DNA of 64,000 nucleotides from positions 1-64,000 of the forward strand of contig JADGFA010000018.1 in the NCBI GenBank assembly GCA_016744065.1, in the 5' to 3' direction. Shown piece by piece: positions 47,454 to 56,902 of the stretch (position 1 is the stretch's first letter; every line of letters starts with the position of its first letter). The notes under the pieces were generated by a model. The model did not search any database. It was not told the origin of the DNA and was given only the letters and a program-made list of their open reading frames with translations. Source of the stretch: Gammaproteobacteria bacterium (GTDB taxonomy: Bacteria > Pseudomonadota > Gammaproteobacteria > SZUA-229). A program made the position numbers and the translations under genes.

Positions 47454-47548
47454 TGCTCTGTCGCAAGGAAAGAGCGCAACACAGGTAACTTTGTTTCCGT
47501 TTAATATAGCTTCAGTATAATAAAAATTTTGTAAATTTATAACTGCTT

Positions 47549-48136
47549 TCAGGTTAGAGCCAAAATGGGTTTTCTCCCTGAGGGAATACGGGTTGTTGCA
47601 ACGGCCGCATATTCAATTTTTAACCGGCTATATACATCATCTAGAGGCATGCCTAGAATTTGACTGGTGATGGCACGAATAACCCCTGCGTGGGCGACGA
47701 CTAGAATATGCTGCCCGCGATATTGTTCTGCTAAATTTTCGTAAACATCCCATATTCGTTTAGCAAAATCATCTAGTGGTTCAGCGCCTTCAGGACGGTT
47801 ATTGACCGGGTCTGATAAAAAGTCTTCCAGGGCATTGCCTTCATTGTTTTTTATATCTTCGGGTGTACGCCCTTCCCAGCTACCAAAGCCTATTTCTTTT
47901 AAATTATCGACCACAGAGAAATTAATACTCAGGGTGTCAGCAAGCGCTTCACTAAATTTCAGGCAACGTGAAAGAGGCGAACTGATGATGTGTTCCCAGT
48001 GCGGCTTTTCTGGAACCGCATCCCACATTTGTTGCCAGCCGATTTTACTCAAAGGGTCATCAATACTGGAGCCGCGATAACGACGTCCGCCTTCTGGTTC
48101 GCCGTGGCGAATAATGTCGATCTGTGTTTCGCTCAT
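47549..48136 (-). CDS. Histidine phosphatase family protein
   Basis: Phosphoglycerate-mutase-like phosphatase of 195 residues. The catalytic His is in IDIIRHGEPEGG, with SSPLSRCLKFSE and the second His in VVAHAGVIRAI. I start it at MSETQ (48136): its ATG overlaps the ampE stop as ATGA, which indicates coupling. It is similar in size to CobC-type phosphatases, but no cobalamin gene is nearby, so that name is not used. Confidence 0.85.
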   Translation of the reverse strand: MSETQIDIIRHGEPEGGRRYRGSSIDDPLSKIGWQQMWDAVPEKPHWEHIISSPLSRCLKFSEALADTLSINFSVVDNLKEIGFGSWEGRTPEDIKNNEGNALEDFLSDPVNNRPEGAEPLDDFAKRIWDVYENLAEQYRGQHILVVAHAGVIRAITSQILGMPLDDVYSRLKIEYAAVATTRIPSGRKPILALT

Positions 48137-48981
48137 GACATCCAGCCGATTAATGTTAAAACGGATATAAAGGCTAGCCATACCACCAATGTTCTTAATA
48201 CCAGACCACGGGCTGAGCGAATGCAGGATGTTTCTTCACCTGGAGCGCAATCTTTAAGGGCGCCCTGACCAGCAGTGATTAATGTATGGTAATTACAGTC
48301 GTATAAATCATCCTGTTTATTTTTACTGTAAAACTCCTGCTTGGCTCCCTCGTAGTTACCTGTAAGAGCATACCCCACAGCGACTAAATGAGCCGGTGCC
48401 CAGGCAAGAATCGCCTGAAACTGGCGTGCTGCATTAGCCAGAGTTGCATTGCCTGTTGTGCGCATGGTGTGTGAGGTCAGGCGGTAAAGTAATGCGCCAA
48501 ATGGACCCAGGAGTACAAACCAGAAAATAACAGCAAAAAAACGGTCATTGGACTCATGTAGTATGGATCGCATGACTTCAACAATTTGCTGATCAGGATC
48601 AGAAGGTGGCTCTTTTTGCATAATGGCACAGGCTTCTGAGCTGGCTTCGGTTTCATCGCCGCTTTCCCGTGCATCCAGATATCGGTTTATTTGTCTGTTA
48701 AGGTCCCTGGGGCCCAGACAGAAGGCGAAGATGACCAGGCCAAACAGCAGGTCTATCATTCCCAGTAATCGCCCATCAAACCAGATTTGTAAAAGCATGA
48801 CGCATAGCATGATGGGGAGCAATAAAATCAGAATTGATGACAGGTGTTGTGAGCTCAGGCCGGGCAGGGTTTTTAATAACCAGCGGCTATAACCATCAAA
48901 CCAGTCAAAATTACGCAGGTTTTCCAGTGTGTCGCTAATACGTTCAAAAATAATCCCAATTAGAATACAGATAAGTGCCAT
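48133..48981 (-). CDS. ampE: AmpE-like inner-membrane protein
   Basis: 282-residue multi-spanning protein related to AmpE and, distantly, to CobD/CbiB. About four hydrophobic segments; motifs are DWFDGYSRWL near the start, and then FAVIFWFVLLGPFGALLYRL. Follows ampD after 18 bases, the arrangement that identifies it. AmpE has been proposed to act in beta-lactamase induction signalling; its mechanism is not settled. Confidence 0.82.
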   Translation of the reverse strand: MALICILIGIIFERISDTLENLRNFDWFDGYSRWLLKTLPGLSSQHLSSILILLLPIMLCVMLLQIWFDGRLLGMIDLLFGLVIFAFCLGPRDLNRQINRYLDARESGDETEASSEACAIMQKEPPSDPDQQIVEVMRSILHESNDRFFAVIFWFVLLGPFGALLYRLTSHTMRTTGNATLANAARQFQAILAWAPAHLVAVGYALTGNYEGAKQEFYSKNKQDDLYDCNYHTLITAGQGALKDCAPGEETSCIRSARGLVLRTLVVWLAFISVLTLIGWMS

Positions 48982-48999
48982 GGTGCGGTTTTATCCCTT

Positions 49000-49563
49000 T
49001 TAGTCAGTTTGTTGTTGGGTTATCAATTGCTGTAAATGTCCCCAGTTAAATGCGGGCCCTGGATCTGTTTTACGGCCAGGAGCAATATCACTGTGGCCGG
49101 TTATAGCATTTTTATCGATGTCAGGGTAGTTTTGCCTTAATTCTAGTATTAATTTAGCCAGTTTTTCATACTGAATGGTTTCATACGGAATATTATCTGA
49201 ACCTTCGAGTTCAATGCCGATGCTAAAATCATTACAGCATTGTCGGCCGGAATAAGCGGAAGCACCTGCATGCCAGGCACGTTTATGGAAGGGTACATAC
49301 TGAATAATCTCCCCATCTCGACGTATCAACAGGTGTGAAGATACTTTTAACTGGTAGATATCAGCAAAGTAGGGGTGTTCATCCTTTTTGAGCTGATTGG
49401 TAAATAACTGAGATATATAAGGGCCGCCATATTCATCCGGTGGAAGGCTGATATTGTGCACAACAATCAAGTTGATATTCTGGCCGTCAGGGCGGTCATC
49501 AAAATTGTCTGATGAAATCTGTGTGGCATTGCTAAGCAGACCTGATTTATTGTTTATTTTCAT
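49000..49563 (-). CDS. ampD: 1,6-anhydro-N-acetylmuramyl-L-alanine amidase
   Basis: Cytosolic zinc amidase that strips the peptide from anhydro-muropeptides during cell-wall recycling. 187 residues. Zinc ligands are expected in VVHNISLPP, HAGASAY and GHSDIAPGRKTDPGPAFNW; the substrate Glu lies in FSIGIELEG. No signal peptide, as expected for AmpD rather than AmiD. Together with amgK-murU at 52.8-54.5 kb it forms part of a recycling route. Confidence 0.94.
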   Translation of the reverse strand: MKINNKSGLLSNATQISSDNFDDRPDGQNINLIVVHNISLPPDEYGGPYISQLFTNQLKKDEHPYFADIYQLKVSSHLLIRRDGEIIQYVPFHKRAWHAGASAYSGRQCCNDFSIGIELEGSDNIPYETIQYEKLAKLILELRQNYPDIDKNAITGHSDIAPGRKTDPGPAFNWGHLQQLITQQQTD

Positions 49564-49826
49564 GTAGTTAGAGTTTATCAGTTAGATGTGGGCTTGACTA
49601 TAGAATGCGCTCATTTATTAGAGGTAGTCTATAAATTGAAAATAATTCAGATGAGCTATATCTCTTTTCTCTTGAGTCTATAAACTATACCTCTGATCGT
49701 GATCTGAAAGTTATTCCTGTAATGGATTTATTTTCTGTGGGCCCGTCTATATTCATAATATAAAGGGGTAAACGGAGGTAATAATCAGTTCGTTTTACAT
49801 AATTTATAATCTAAGTATCGTTATCC

Positions 49827-51863
49827 GTGAACTCAAATTTTAATTCAGATACCCATCCTCTGGCTGGTCTTAATACGCAGCAGCGAGGAGCCGTTGAATA
49901 TATTTCTGGCCCAATGTTAGTGCTGGCAGGTGCGGGTAGTGGTAAAACCCGGGTAATCACCCAGAAAATTGCTTATTTAATTCGTGACTGTGGAATTAAG
50001 CCTATTCATATTGCGGCGGTGACCTTTACCAATAAGGCGGCAAGAGAAATGAAAGCCAGGGTTAAAAGCCTGTTAGGTAAAGGCGAAGGCCGGGGTTTAA
50101 TTGTATCTACTTTCCATAACCTTGGTTTGCGCATACTGGGTATCGAACATAAACACCTGGGTTATAAAACGGGTTTTAGTGTGTTTGATTCAACAGATAC
50201 TCTGGTTTTGATTAAGGGCTTATATGCTTCAGAGTCACTTAGTAATGTTGATGATGCAGAAGATGCACGGTGGGCTATTTCACGTTGGAAAAATGATTTT
50301 ATTTCACCTGAGCAGGCTATTTCTAACGCAGAAAATGATATTGAAATAAAACATGCTATGTTATATGCCCGTTATCAGCGTCAGTTAAAAGCTTACAATG
50401 CATTTGATTTTGATGACCTGATTTTACAGCCGGTCGTATTATTCCAGCAATTTCCTGATGTGCTGATGAAATGGCAAAATCGAATTCACTATTTACTGGT
50501 GGATGAATACCAGGATACCAATGCCAGTCAGTATCAGTTAGTGAAAATGTTGCTTGGTGACCATGGGCGATTAACGGCGGTAGGTGATGATGATCAGTCA
50601 GTTTACTCATGGCGAGGAGCAAGGCCGGAAAACCTGGCTTTATTGAATGAAGACTATCCAAAATTAAAATTGATAAAACTGGAACAGAATTACCGTTCTA
50701 CTTCGCGTATTTTAAAATGTGCAAACCACTTAATACAAAATAATCCCCATACGTTTGAAAAGCAGCTCTGGTCTGATCTGGGTTTAGGCAGCAATATTCG
50801 AATTATTGAATGTCCGGGTGCAGATGGTGAAGCAGAACGAGTAACTGTGGAGCTAAACACACATAAATTTCAGAAACGAACTCAGTTTGGTGATTATGCC
50901 ATTTTATACAGGGGGAATCACCAGGCGCGTATTTTTGAAAAGTACCTACGTGAAATGCAAATTCCTTATGTAGTGAGTGGCGGAACATCTTTTTTTGAGC
51001 GTGCAGAAGTAAAAGATATCATGGGGTATTTACGCCTGTTAGCCAATCAGGATGATGATACTGCTTTTTTACGTATTATAAATACACCGCGCAGAGAGAT
51101 TGGTGGTAACACGCTGGAAAAACTGGGTGAGTATGCCAATGCACGGAATGTAAGTTTGTTTGAAGCCTGTTTTGAAATGGGATTATCAACAATCTTAAAT
51201 GAACGGGCTGTTATGAAATTACAGAATTTCACTAACTGGATTAATTTGTTAAGTGATAATGCTGAGCGCGGTGATCCAATTGAAGTCGTTAAAGAGATGA
51301 TTAGGGATATTGACTATCAGAACTGGCTTGAAGAACAAAGTAGTGATGTAAAAATTGCAGAAAAACGCATGGAAAATGTTTTTGAGTTAGTTGAATGGCT
51401 GGCACGCTTGCATAAGGACGATAACAGCAAAAACCTGGGTGCACTCGTTGCCCATATGAGTTTAATGGATATTCTTGAGCGAAATAAAGAAGAAGCAAAA
51501 GATGATATGGTCAGCCTGATGACATTGCATGCGGCTAAAGGACTGGAGTTTCCCTATGTGTTTATGGTGGGAGTTGAAGAAGAGTGCCTGCCGCATCGAA
51601 CCAGTATTATGGAGGATAACCTGGATGAAGAGCGTCGTCTTTGTTATGTTGGGGTTACCCGAGCACAAAAAGAATTAACTATCACCTATGCAAAGCACAG
51701 AAGACGTTATGGGGAGGATGTTGAATGCGAGCCCAGTCGGTTCCTGACAGAATTTCCTGAAGAGGAAATAGAGTGGGAAGGCGGTGGACGTAAAGTGGAT
51801 GAGACCGTTTCTAAGGAGCGAGGTCGAAGTCATCTGGCAGCATTAAAAGATATGCTGGCCTAA
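49827..51863 (+). CDS. rep: ATP-dependent DNA helicase Rep
   Basis: Superfamily 1A 3'-5' helicase that helps replication forks pass protein barriers. 678 residues. Motif I is LAGAGSGKTRVI, Ia TFTNKAAREMK, II LLVDEYQDTN, III AVGDDDQSVYSWRGA, IV NYRS, V LMTLHAAKGLEFPYVF, VI RRLCYVGVTRAQ. Start is GTG at 49827, with only a weak ribosome-binding sequence. The length and the LNTQQRGAVEY start suit Rep better than UvrD or PcrA. Confidence 0.94.
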   Translation: MNSNFNSDTHPLAGLNTQQRGAVEYISGPMLVLAGAGSGKTRVITQKIAYLIRDCGIKPIHIAAVTFTNKAAREMKARVKSLLGKGEGRGLIVSTFHNLGLRILGIEHKHLGYKTGFSVFDSTDTLVLIKGLYASESLSNVDDAEDARWAISRWKNDFISPEQAISNAENDIEIKHAMLYARYQRQLKAYNAFDFDDLILQPVVLFQQFPDVLMKWQNRIHYLLVDEYQDTNASQYQLVKMLLGDHGRLTAVGDDDQSVYSWRGARPENLALLNEDYPKLKLIKLEQNYRSTSRILKCANHLIQNNPHTFEKQLWSDLGLGSNIRIIECPGADGEAERVTVELNTHKFQKRTQFGDYAILYRGNHQARIFEKYLREMQIPYVVSGGTSFFERAEVKDIMGYLRLLANQDDDTAFLRIINTPRREIGGNTLEKLGEYANARNVSLFEACFEMGLSTILNERAVMKLQNFTNWINLLSDNAERGDPIEVVKEMIRDIDYQNWLEEQSSDVKIAEKRMENVFELVEWLARLHKDDNSKNLGALVAHMSLMDILERNKEEAKDDMVSLMTLHAAKGLEFPYVFMVGVEEECLPHRTSIMEDNLDEERRLCYVGVTRAQKELTITYAKHRRRYGEDVECEPSRFLTEFPEEEIEWEGGGRKVDETVSKERGRSHLAALKDMLA

Positions 51864-51952
51864 ACGATTACAGCTAAGCAAGCAGCTTTATTTTTTCTAT
51901 CAACGTCACGTGTTATAGCGCTATTTCATCAGGCTGAGTAATGTGTGATTTC

Positions 51953-52723
51953 CTATGATAAAAATTCTGTGGCAATATTTTTTAGTGTCGGCAGGTTTAA
52001 CTGATATTGTTCTGCCAGTTGTAAAGCCCGTTCCAGTCTGGCAGGAGCACTACGGCCCATACAGTTATGTTCAGGGTCACCATTGAATGCAACCAGCATT
52101 TCATTAATTAGTTTTTCGTTATCAAAACTTTGAGAGCAAAGTTTCATCTGTAGTTCTATTATTTCGTTTGCAATTAATCTGGTGAGTGACGAGTGGTTTT
52201 TCCAGAGTTCAGAAACAGTGCCGCCTACTTTAAGGCCGGCTATATTCGTGGTGAGTATATAGATGTTTTTGATCACCAGTTCAAACAGCAGTTCATCCTG
52301 AGTGTTTAATTTACGCGCAGGTATATCAATTGATGCCAGCGTATCTATTAGTATGTTGGCTTTGTCGCCGTATACCGGGGATGGAATCAATACTTTATAA
52401 TCCTGTCCTTTTTTCTTTTCAAACCATACAGAAATAACAGTGGGGGTTAGCTGGTGGCGTAACCAGTCATCGGGGAGTAATTCATTTTGCAATAGTACCA
52501 GGTGTTTCTTCCAGGTCTGTGGAATATTGCTTAATACGCTTTGAACATCTTTTTCAGCTACGGCGACCAGTACGAGTTCTGGGTCAGGTATATCATGAGC
52601 AAGCTGTTGATTGTCCATTTGGCGAGTAACAGGTGTGACAGGGTATCCAGAGCGTAGAAAACCTCGTGCAAACACACCCGCCATCTCACCCATACCAATA
52701 ATTATTATTGTTTTCTTGCTCAT
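51953..52723 (-). CDS. NAD(P)-binding (ketopantoate-reductase-like) protein
   Basis: 256 residues with an N-terminal Rossmann fold (TIIIIGMGEMAGVFARGFLRSG) and a helical C-terminal half that includes KNIYILTTNIAGLKVGGTVSELW. Resembles PanE/ApbA-type reductases, but key catalytic residues cannot be assigned by eye. It is divergent from amgK. Substrate unknown. Confidence 0.65.
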   Translation of the reverse strand: MSKKTIIIIGMGEMAGVFARGFLRSGYPVTPVTRQMDNQQLAHDIPDPELVLVAVAEKDVQSVLSNIPQTWKKHLVLLQNELLPDDWLRHQLTPTVISVWFEKKKGQDYKVLIPSPVYGDKANILIDTLASIDIPARKLNTQDELLFELVIKNIYILTTNIAGLKVGGTVSELWKNHSSLTRLIANEIIELQMKLCSQSFDNEKLINEMLVAFNGDPEHNCMGRSAPARLERALQLAEQYQLNLPTLKNIATEFLS

Positions 52724-52804
52724 AATATTGTATTCCAGAGGTTAATTGCTGGTAAACTTTAAACCAGGTTGAATGATTATAACAAACAAAATAGATTGCC
52801 TGTA

Positions 52805-53854
52805 ATGACTCAAAAGTTAAATATAAAAAACACTTTAATAAATGATGCTGAGGGAAATGCTTCAAGAAAAAGCGATTTAAGGCTTGATGCAATAAAAAAC
52901 TGGATAGTAAATGATTTAAAGTTAGATAACTATCAGATTGAAGTTGCATCCGCTGATGCCAGTTTCAGGCGATACTTTAGAGTTGTATCAGGTAGTAATA
53001 GCTGGGTTGTTATGGATGCCCCACCAGATAAAGAAGACTGTCAGTCATTTGTAAACGTTGCCCGGTTAATTGAAATAGCAGATGTTCAGGCTCCTCATAT
53101 ATACAGCTTTAATGAGGTGCAGGGTTTTATGCAGCTGAGTGACCTGGGTTCTACAGCGTATCTGGACAGGTTGAATAATAAAACAGTTGATTCCTTATAT
53201 TCTGACGCTATCGAGTCGATTGTAAAAATGCAGAAAATTCAGGCTGAATTACCTGAATATAATATTGCACTTTTACAGTTGGAGATGGGGTTGTTTAAAG
53301 ACTGGTATTTGCAGAAACATTTAAATATAACGTTAACGGCTATGCAAAATAAAATCATATTTGATGTGGTTACCCTGTTAACGGAATCTGCATTACAACA
53401 GCCTGTGGTTTTTGTACACCGTGATTTTCATTCACGTAATTTAATGATTACCGATAAAAACAATCCGGGTGTGATTGATTTTCAGGATGCAGTAAACGGC
53501 CCAGTAACATATGACCTGGTTTCATTAATTAAAGACTGTTACATTGCCTGGCCCAGAGAAAAACAATTATTATGGATAGATCAGTTTTTAAATCTGTCCT
53601 CATTTGAGGTGGATAAACAGCACTTTATTAAACAGTTAGACTTTATGGGCCTGCAACGCCATATGAAAGCCATTGGTATTTTTGCACGTTTGAATCATCG
53701 CGATGCGAAACCTGATTATTTAAATGATATTCCACGGACACTGGCATATGTATTTGATGTTTGTCAGCGATATGATGAACTAAAAGATTTTTTAACATTG
53801 CTATCATCATTAAATATAAAAGCTGATTCACAGACGCTGGAACTTATTAAATGA
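52805..53854 (+). CDS. amgK: N-acetylmuramate/N-acetylglucosamine kinase AmgK
   Basis: Anomeric sugar kinase that phosphorylates MurNAc at C1 for re-use in peptidoglycan. 349 residues with an aminoglycoside-phosphotransferase fold: ADASFRRYFRV near the start, the catalytic loop VFVHRDFHSRNLM and the metal site VIDFQDAVNGPVTYDLVSL. I start it at the ATG at 52805; the frame continues to a TTG 36 bases upstream. Its stop overlaps murU by four bases. This supplies the UDP-MurNAc salvage route that bypasses de novo synthesis and fosfomycin. Confidence 0.9.
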   Translation: MTQKLNIKNTLINDAEGNASRKSDLRLDAIKNWIVNDLKLDNYQIEVASADASFRRYFRVVSGSNSWVVMDAPPDKEDCQSFVNVARLIEIADVQAPHIYSFNEVQGFMQLSDLGSTAYLDRLNNKTVDSLYSDAIESIVKMQKIQAELPEYNIALLQLEMGLFKDWYLQKHLNITLTAMQNKIIFDVVTLLTESALQQPVVFVHRDFHSRNLMITDKNNPGVIDFQDAVNGPVTYDLVSLIKDCYIAWPREKQLLWIDQFLNLSSFEVDKQHFIKQLDFMGLQRHMKAIGIFARLNHRDAKPDYLNDIPRTLAYVFDVCQRYDELKDFLTLLSSLNIKADSQTLELIK

Positions 53855-54513
53855 AAGCAATGATATTGGCGGCTGGTCGTGGAGAACGCATGCGGCCTTT
53901 AACGGATAGCCTGCCTAAACCATTAATAAAGGCGGGTTCCAGACATCTAATTGAATTTCATTTATATCAGCTTGCCAATGCAGGGTTTAAAGATGTAATT
54001 ATAAATGTGGCCTGGTTGGGTCAGAAAATTATCAATACCATAGGCCAGGGTGAAAAATATAATTTAAATATAATGTATTCAGATGAGGGCGATCAGGCAC
54101 TGGAAACCGGTGGTGGTATTTTAAATGCGTTACCGTTGTTGGGTGATGAACCCTTTCTGGTTGTTAATGGTGATGTCTGGACTGACTACCCATTTGAAAA
54201 ATTAATTAATTTTCCATTAAAAGATAAGGCGCATCTGGTATTAGTAAATAACCCTGAGCATCATACTGAAGGTGATTTTGCTTTATTTAATAATCGTTTA
54301 ACTGAAAGTGTGTCGAATAAGTTTACCTTTAGTGGTATTGGGGTTTATTCAGCTGATTTTTTTAAAGACCATACCGGTAAAAAGTTTCCGCTGGCGCCGA
54401 TGATAAGAAAGTATATATCTGAAAATAAAATTAGCGGTGAGTTATATAATGGAAAATGGATGGATATAGGGACGCAGAAAAGACTGGGAAGTTTAATTCA
54501 GCTATTAAGCTAA
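53851..54513 (+). CDS. murU: N-acetylmuramate-1-phosphate uridylyltransferase MurU
   Basis: Second step of the MurNAc salvage route: makes UDP-MurNAc from MurNAc-1-phosphate. 220 residues of the nucleotidyltransferase family, with AAGRGERMRPLTDSLPKPLI at the start, YSDEGDQALETGGGI, VVNGDVWTDYPF and WMDIGTQKRL near the end. It overlaps amgK as ATGA and is followed by a bidirectional terminator. Confidence 0.9.
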   Translation: MKAMILAAGRGERMRPLTDSLPKPLIKAGSRHLIEFHLYQLANAGFKDVIINVAWLGQKIINTIGQGEKYNLNIMYSDEGDQALETGGGILNALPLLGDEPFLVVNGDVWTDYPFEKLINFPLKDKAHLVLVNNPEHHTEGDFALFNNRLTESVSNKFTFSGIGVYSADFFKDHTGKKFPLAPMIRKYISENKISGELYNGKWMDIGTQKRLGSLIQLLS

Positions 54514-54569
54514 TGGCTTGAGTTATTTTTTTAAAGCAGAAGTTGGTTTTATGTATTGTATTTTCATAA

Positions 54570-54604
54570 ATAAAAAAGGCAGCCAGTGGCTGCCTTTTTT
54601 ATTT
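54570..54604. terminator. Bidirectional terminator between murU and the beta-barrel gene
   Basis: AAAAAAGGCAGCC, loop AGT, GGCTGCCTTTTTT. A perfect stem with T-runs in both directions, serving both convergent genes. Confidence 0.92.
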
Positions 54605-55145
54605 AAAATGCGTTGCCCTGATATTTAGAGCCACCCCAGAAATAATGAATAGTTGCCATATGAACTGGATCAGTGAGGTCATCGCTATCGTAGTAGGTAT
54701 AGTCTACTTCAAGACGTGCCTCACGGTTCGTGCGCATACCCCAGCCAATAGTATAGCTATTGCCATTTGTTTCCAGGTCAGTAGATGTATTGCTGAGATC
54801 AAAGTTCATGTCGGTACCACTGATTTTGAATTTGTACCAGCTACCATTATTTTCGATTGTTCGATAAGCCAGTCCAATATGGTTACCACTTATAGAGTAG
54901 TCCACTGTGGAATCATCGGTTCCAGCTTCAACGCTGCCATAACCGACAAGTTCAAGTGCCCAGCCATCTTCTTCAACACCAAACATAATACTACCAGTGC
55001 CACCGATATCAGAGTTGGCAGGAGCTACAACGCCTAAACCCAGGCCGTAATAAAAGCTGATGCCCTGGCGACCTGCCTGGCTATTAACTGACATAAGTAT
55101 TAAAAAGGTTGTGATGATTAATAATAAGCTTTGTTTTAATTTCAT
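54603..55145 (-). CDS. Putative outer-membrane beta-barrel protein
   Basis: 180 residues from the ATG at 55145, which GAGGAA precedes by six bases; five further upstream codons are read through from a TTG. Signal peptide ends near NSQA. The remainder alternates polar and hydrophobic residues in about eight strands (GISFYYGLGLGVV, GSIMFGVEEDGWALELVGYG, ARLEVDYTYYDSD) and ends in a Phe, as barrel proteins do. Resembles small OmpA/OmpW-like barrels; role unknown. Confidence 0.75.
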   Translation of the reverse strand: MKLKQSLLLIITTFLILMSVNSQAGRQGISFYYGLGLGVVAPANSDIGGTGSIMFGVEEDGWALELVGYGSVEAGTDDSTVDYSISGNHIGLAYRTIENNGSWYKFKISGTDMNFDLSNTSTDLETNGNSYTIGWGMRTNREARLEVDYTYYDSDDLTDPVHMATIHYFWGGSKYQGNAF

Positions 55146-55445
55146 CCGTTGCTTCCTCAAAATAAATCGGTTGTGCGCTGGTTATCCCATGCATATAGAG
55201 GTGATAGTAGCATGTTTTAAAAAAAATACCTTATGAAAATCAATAATATACAAAAGAAATGTAATATTTTACACAAGAGTCTTGTTGCAAGCCTATAATT
55301 TATTGATATAAATACTTGTATTTCAATGGCTTATAGATTGTTTAGTTTGTTGCTGTTGTCTACTACACTTATAGGCAGTAAGTTTTTTATGGGTCAGTCT
55401 GAAATATTCAGATTTTTGATAATAAAAAGCTGGGGTATTTTGTAT

Positions 55446-56891
55446 ATGGGTCAGGAAATAACGACGAACCATTTTACCAGACGGGATCTCCAGGTGTTTC
55501 AGCAGCGCTTGCAACGAGAAACGGCTGAACTGGAATCCTGGTTTGCGGATAGTGTATTCTCTAGTCATATGCCGGTGGCGGGGTATGAAATGGAAGCCTG
55601 GTTAATTGATCAGGATGCAAGTCCATCGCCCTGTAACGAGCTTTTTTTAAAGACTGCAGATAATCCGCTTTATACAGCGGAGCTAGCACGATTTAATATA
55701 GAGTTGAATGCGCAGCCAATAACAATTCAATCTAATTTTTTATCTGCGTTTGAAAAAGATTTTCAACAGCACTGGCTTTATTGTCAGCAGGTAGCAGCTG
55801 ATATTGGTTGCCGTGTATTAAGTACGGGTATTTTACAGACATTGCAGAATAAGCATTTAAATATGGCCAATGTGTCTAATTTATTACGCTACAGGGCGCT
55901 TAATGAGCAGGTGTTGTTACAGCGTCAGGGGCGCGCTTTAGAGCTGAAAATAAATGGTCACCAGTCATTGAGTAGTGTCCACCATAATGTCATGCTTGAA
56001 GCGGCTGCAACATCATTGCAAATTCATTTGCAGGCACCCCAACATTTAGCTCACCATTATTACAATGCATCTATTTTAATTTCAGCGCCTATGGTTGCCA
56101 TCAGTGCAAATTCACCTTATATGTTTGCAAAAGATTTATGGGATGAAACACGTATTCCTGTTTTTGAACAAGCGGTAGATGTGGGAGGGTATGACGGAGC
56201 AGCTCAGGGGCCAATACATCGTGTTAGTTTTGGAACGGATTATGCGCGTCAGTCATTAATGGAATGTTTTACGGAAAACGAGCAACATTTTCCTGTGCTA
56301 TTGCCCATGTGCTTTACTGAAGATGTCAGCAAAATGCAGCACGTTAGTTTGCATAATGGCACTATCTGGCGCTGGAACCGGCCATTGATTGGTTATGATC
56401 ATGATGGCACACCGCATTTACGCATAGAGCATCGAGTAATGTCTGCTGGGCCAACGGTGCTTGATAACGTTGCGAATATGGCGTTTTATTTTGGTCTGGT
56501 GCAATACTATGCGACGCAAAGTATTGCACCGAATGAAATGTTAGATTTCTCCAGAGCAAGAGATAATTTTTATACATCAGCACAGCACGGAATGGATAAT
56601 AAAGTGAGCTGGCCTGGTTGTGATCGTTGTGATATGCGTCATCTGATTTTACACAAATTAATTGATCATGCTCAGGCCGGTTTAGAAAGCTTAAATCTGG
56701 ATGCGGCAGATATTGAATATTATTTAAGTATTATTCAGTCCCGTGCAGAACAAAAACAAACAGGAAGTCACTGGCAACGTGAATTTGTCAAGCGCCATGG
56801 AAATGATATGCAACGTTTACTGGAAACATATTATCACAACCAGCAAACAGGTGAGCCGGTACATTGTTGGGATTTTGAAACCTATAAATAA
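55446..56891 (+). CDS. Carboxylate-amine ligase, glutamate-cysteine ligase 2 (GCS2) family
   Basis: ATP-dependent ligase related to YbdK/GCS2, which forms gamma-glutamyl or similar amide bonds. 481 residues from the ATG at 55446 (MGQEITTNHF). The frame extends 40 codons upstream, but that part looks unlike the family. Motifs: GYEMEAWLID, ELARFNIELNAQP, HHNVMLEAAATSLQIHLQ, LRIEHRVMSAGPTVLDNVAN. It is followed 11 bases later by an M14-type deacylase, suggesting a make-and-break pair. True glutathione synthesis is not established. Confidence 0.75.
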   Translation: MGQEITTNHFTRRDLQVFQQRLQRETAELESWFADSVFSSHMPVAGYEMEAWLIDQDASPSPCNELFLKTADNPLYTAELARFNIELNAQPITIQSNFLSAFEKDFQQHWLYCQQVAADIGCRVLSTGILQTLQNKHLNMANVSNLLRYRALNEQVLLQRQGRALELKINGHQSLSSVHHNVMLEAAATSLQIHLQAPQHLAHHYYNASILISAPMVAISANSPYMFAKDLWDETRIPVFEQAVDVGGYDGAAQGPIHRVSFGTDYARQSLMECFTENEQHFPVLLPMCFTEDVSKMQHVSLHNGTIWRWNRPLIGYDHDGTPHLRIEHRVMSAGPTVLDNVANMAFYFGLVQYYATQSIAPNEMLDFSRARDNFYTSAQHGMDNKVSWPGCDRCDMRHLILHKLIDHAQAGLESLNLDAADIEYYLSIIQSRAEQKQTGSHWQREFVKRHGNDMQRLLETYYHNQQTGEPVHCWDFETYK

Positions 56892-56902
56892 AGGTGGATT
56901 GA

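Noticed and set aside
47549-48981. Cobalamin genes cobC/cobD suggested by a histidine phosphatase beside a CbiB-like membrane protein
   Set aside because: The membrane protein follows ampD directly and fits AmpE; no other cobalamin gene is present.
55326-55445. N-terminal hydrophobic extension of the GCS2-type ligase as a signal peptide
   Set aside because: The family is cytosolic and begins near the downstream ATG; the extension reads like leader DNA.
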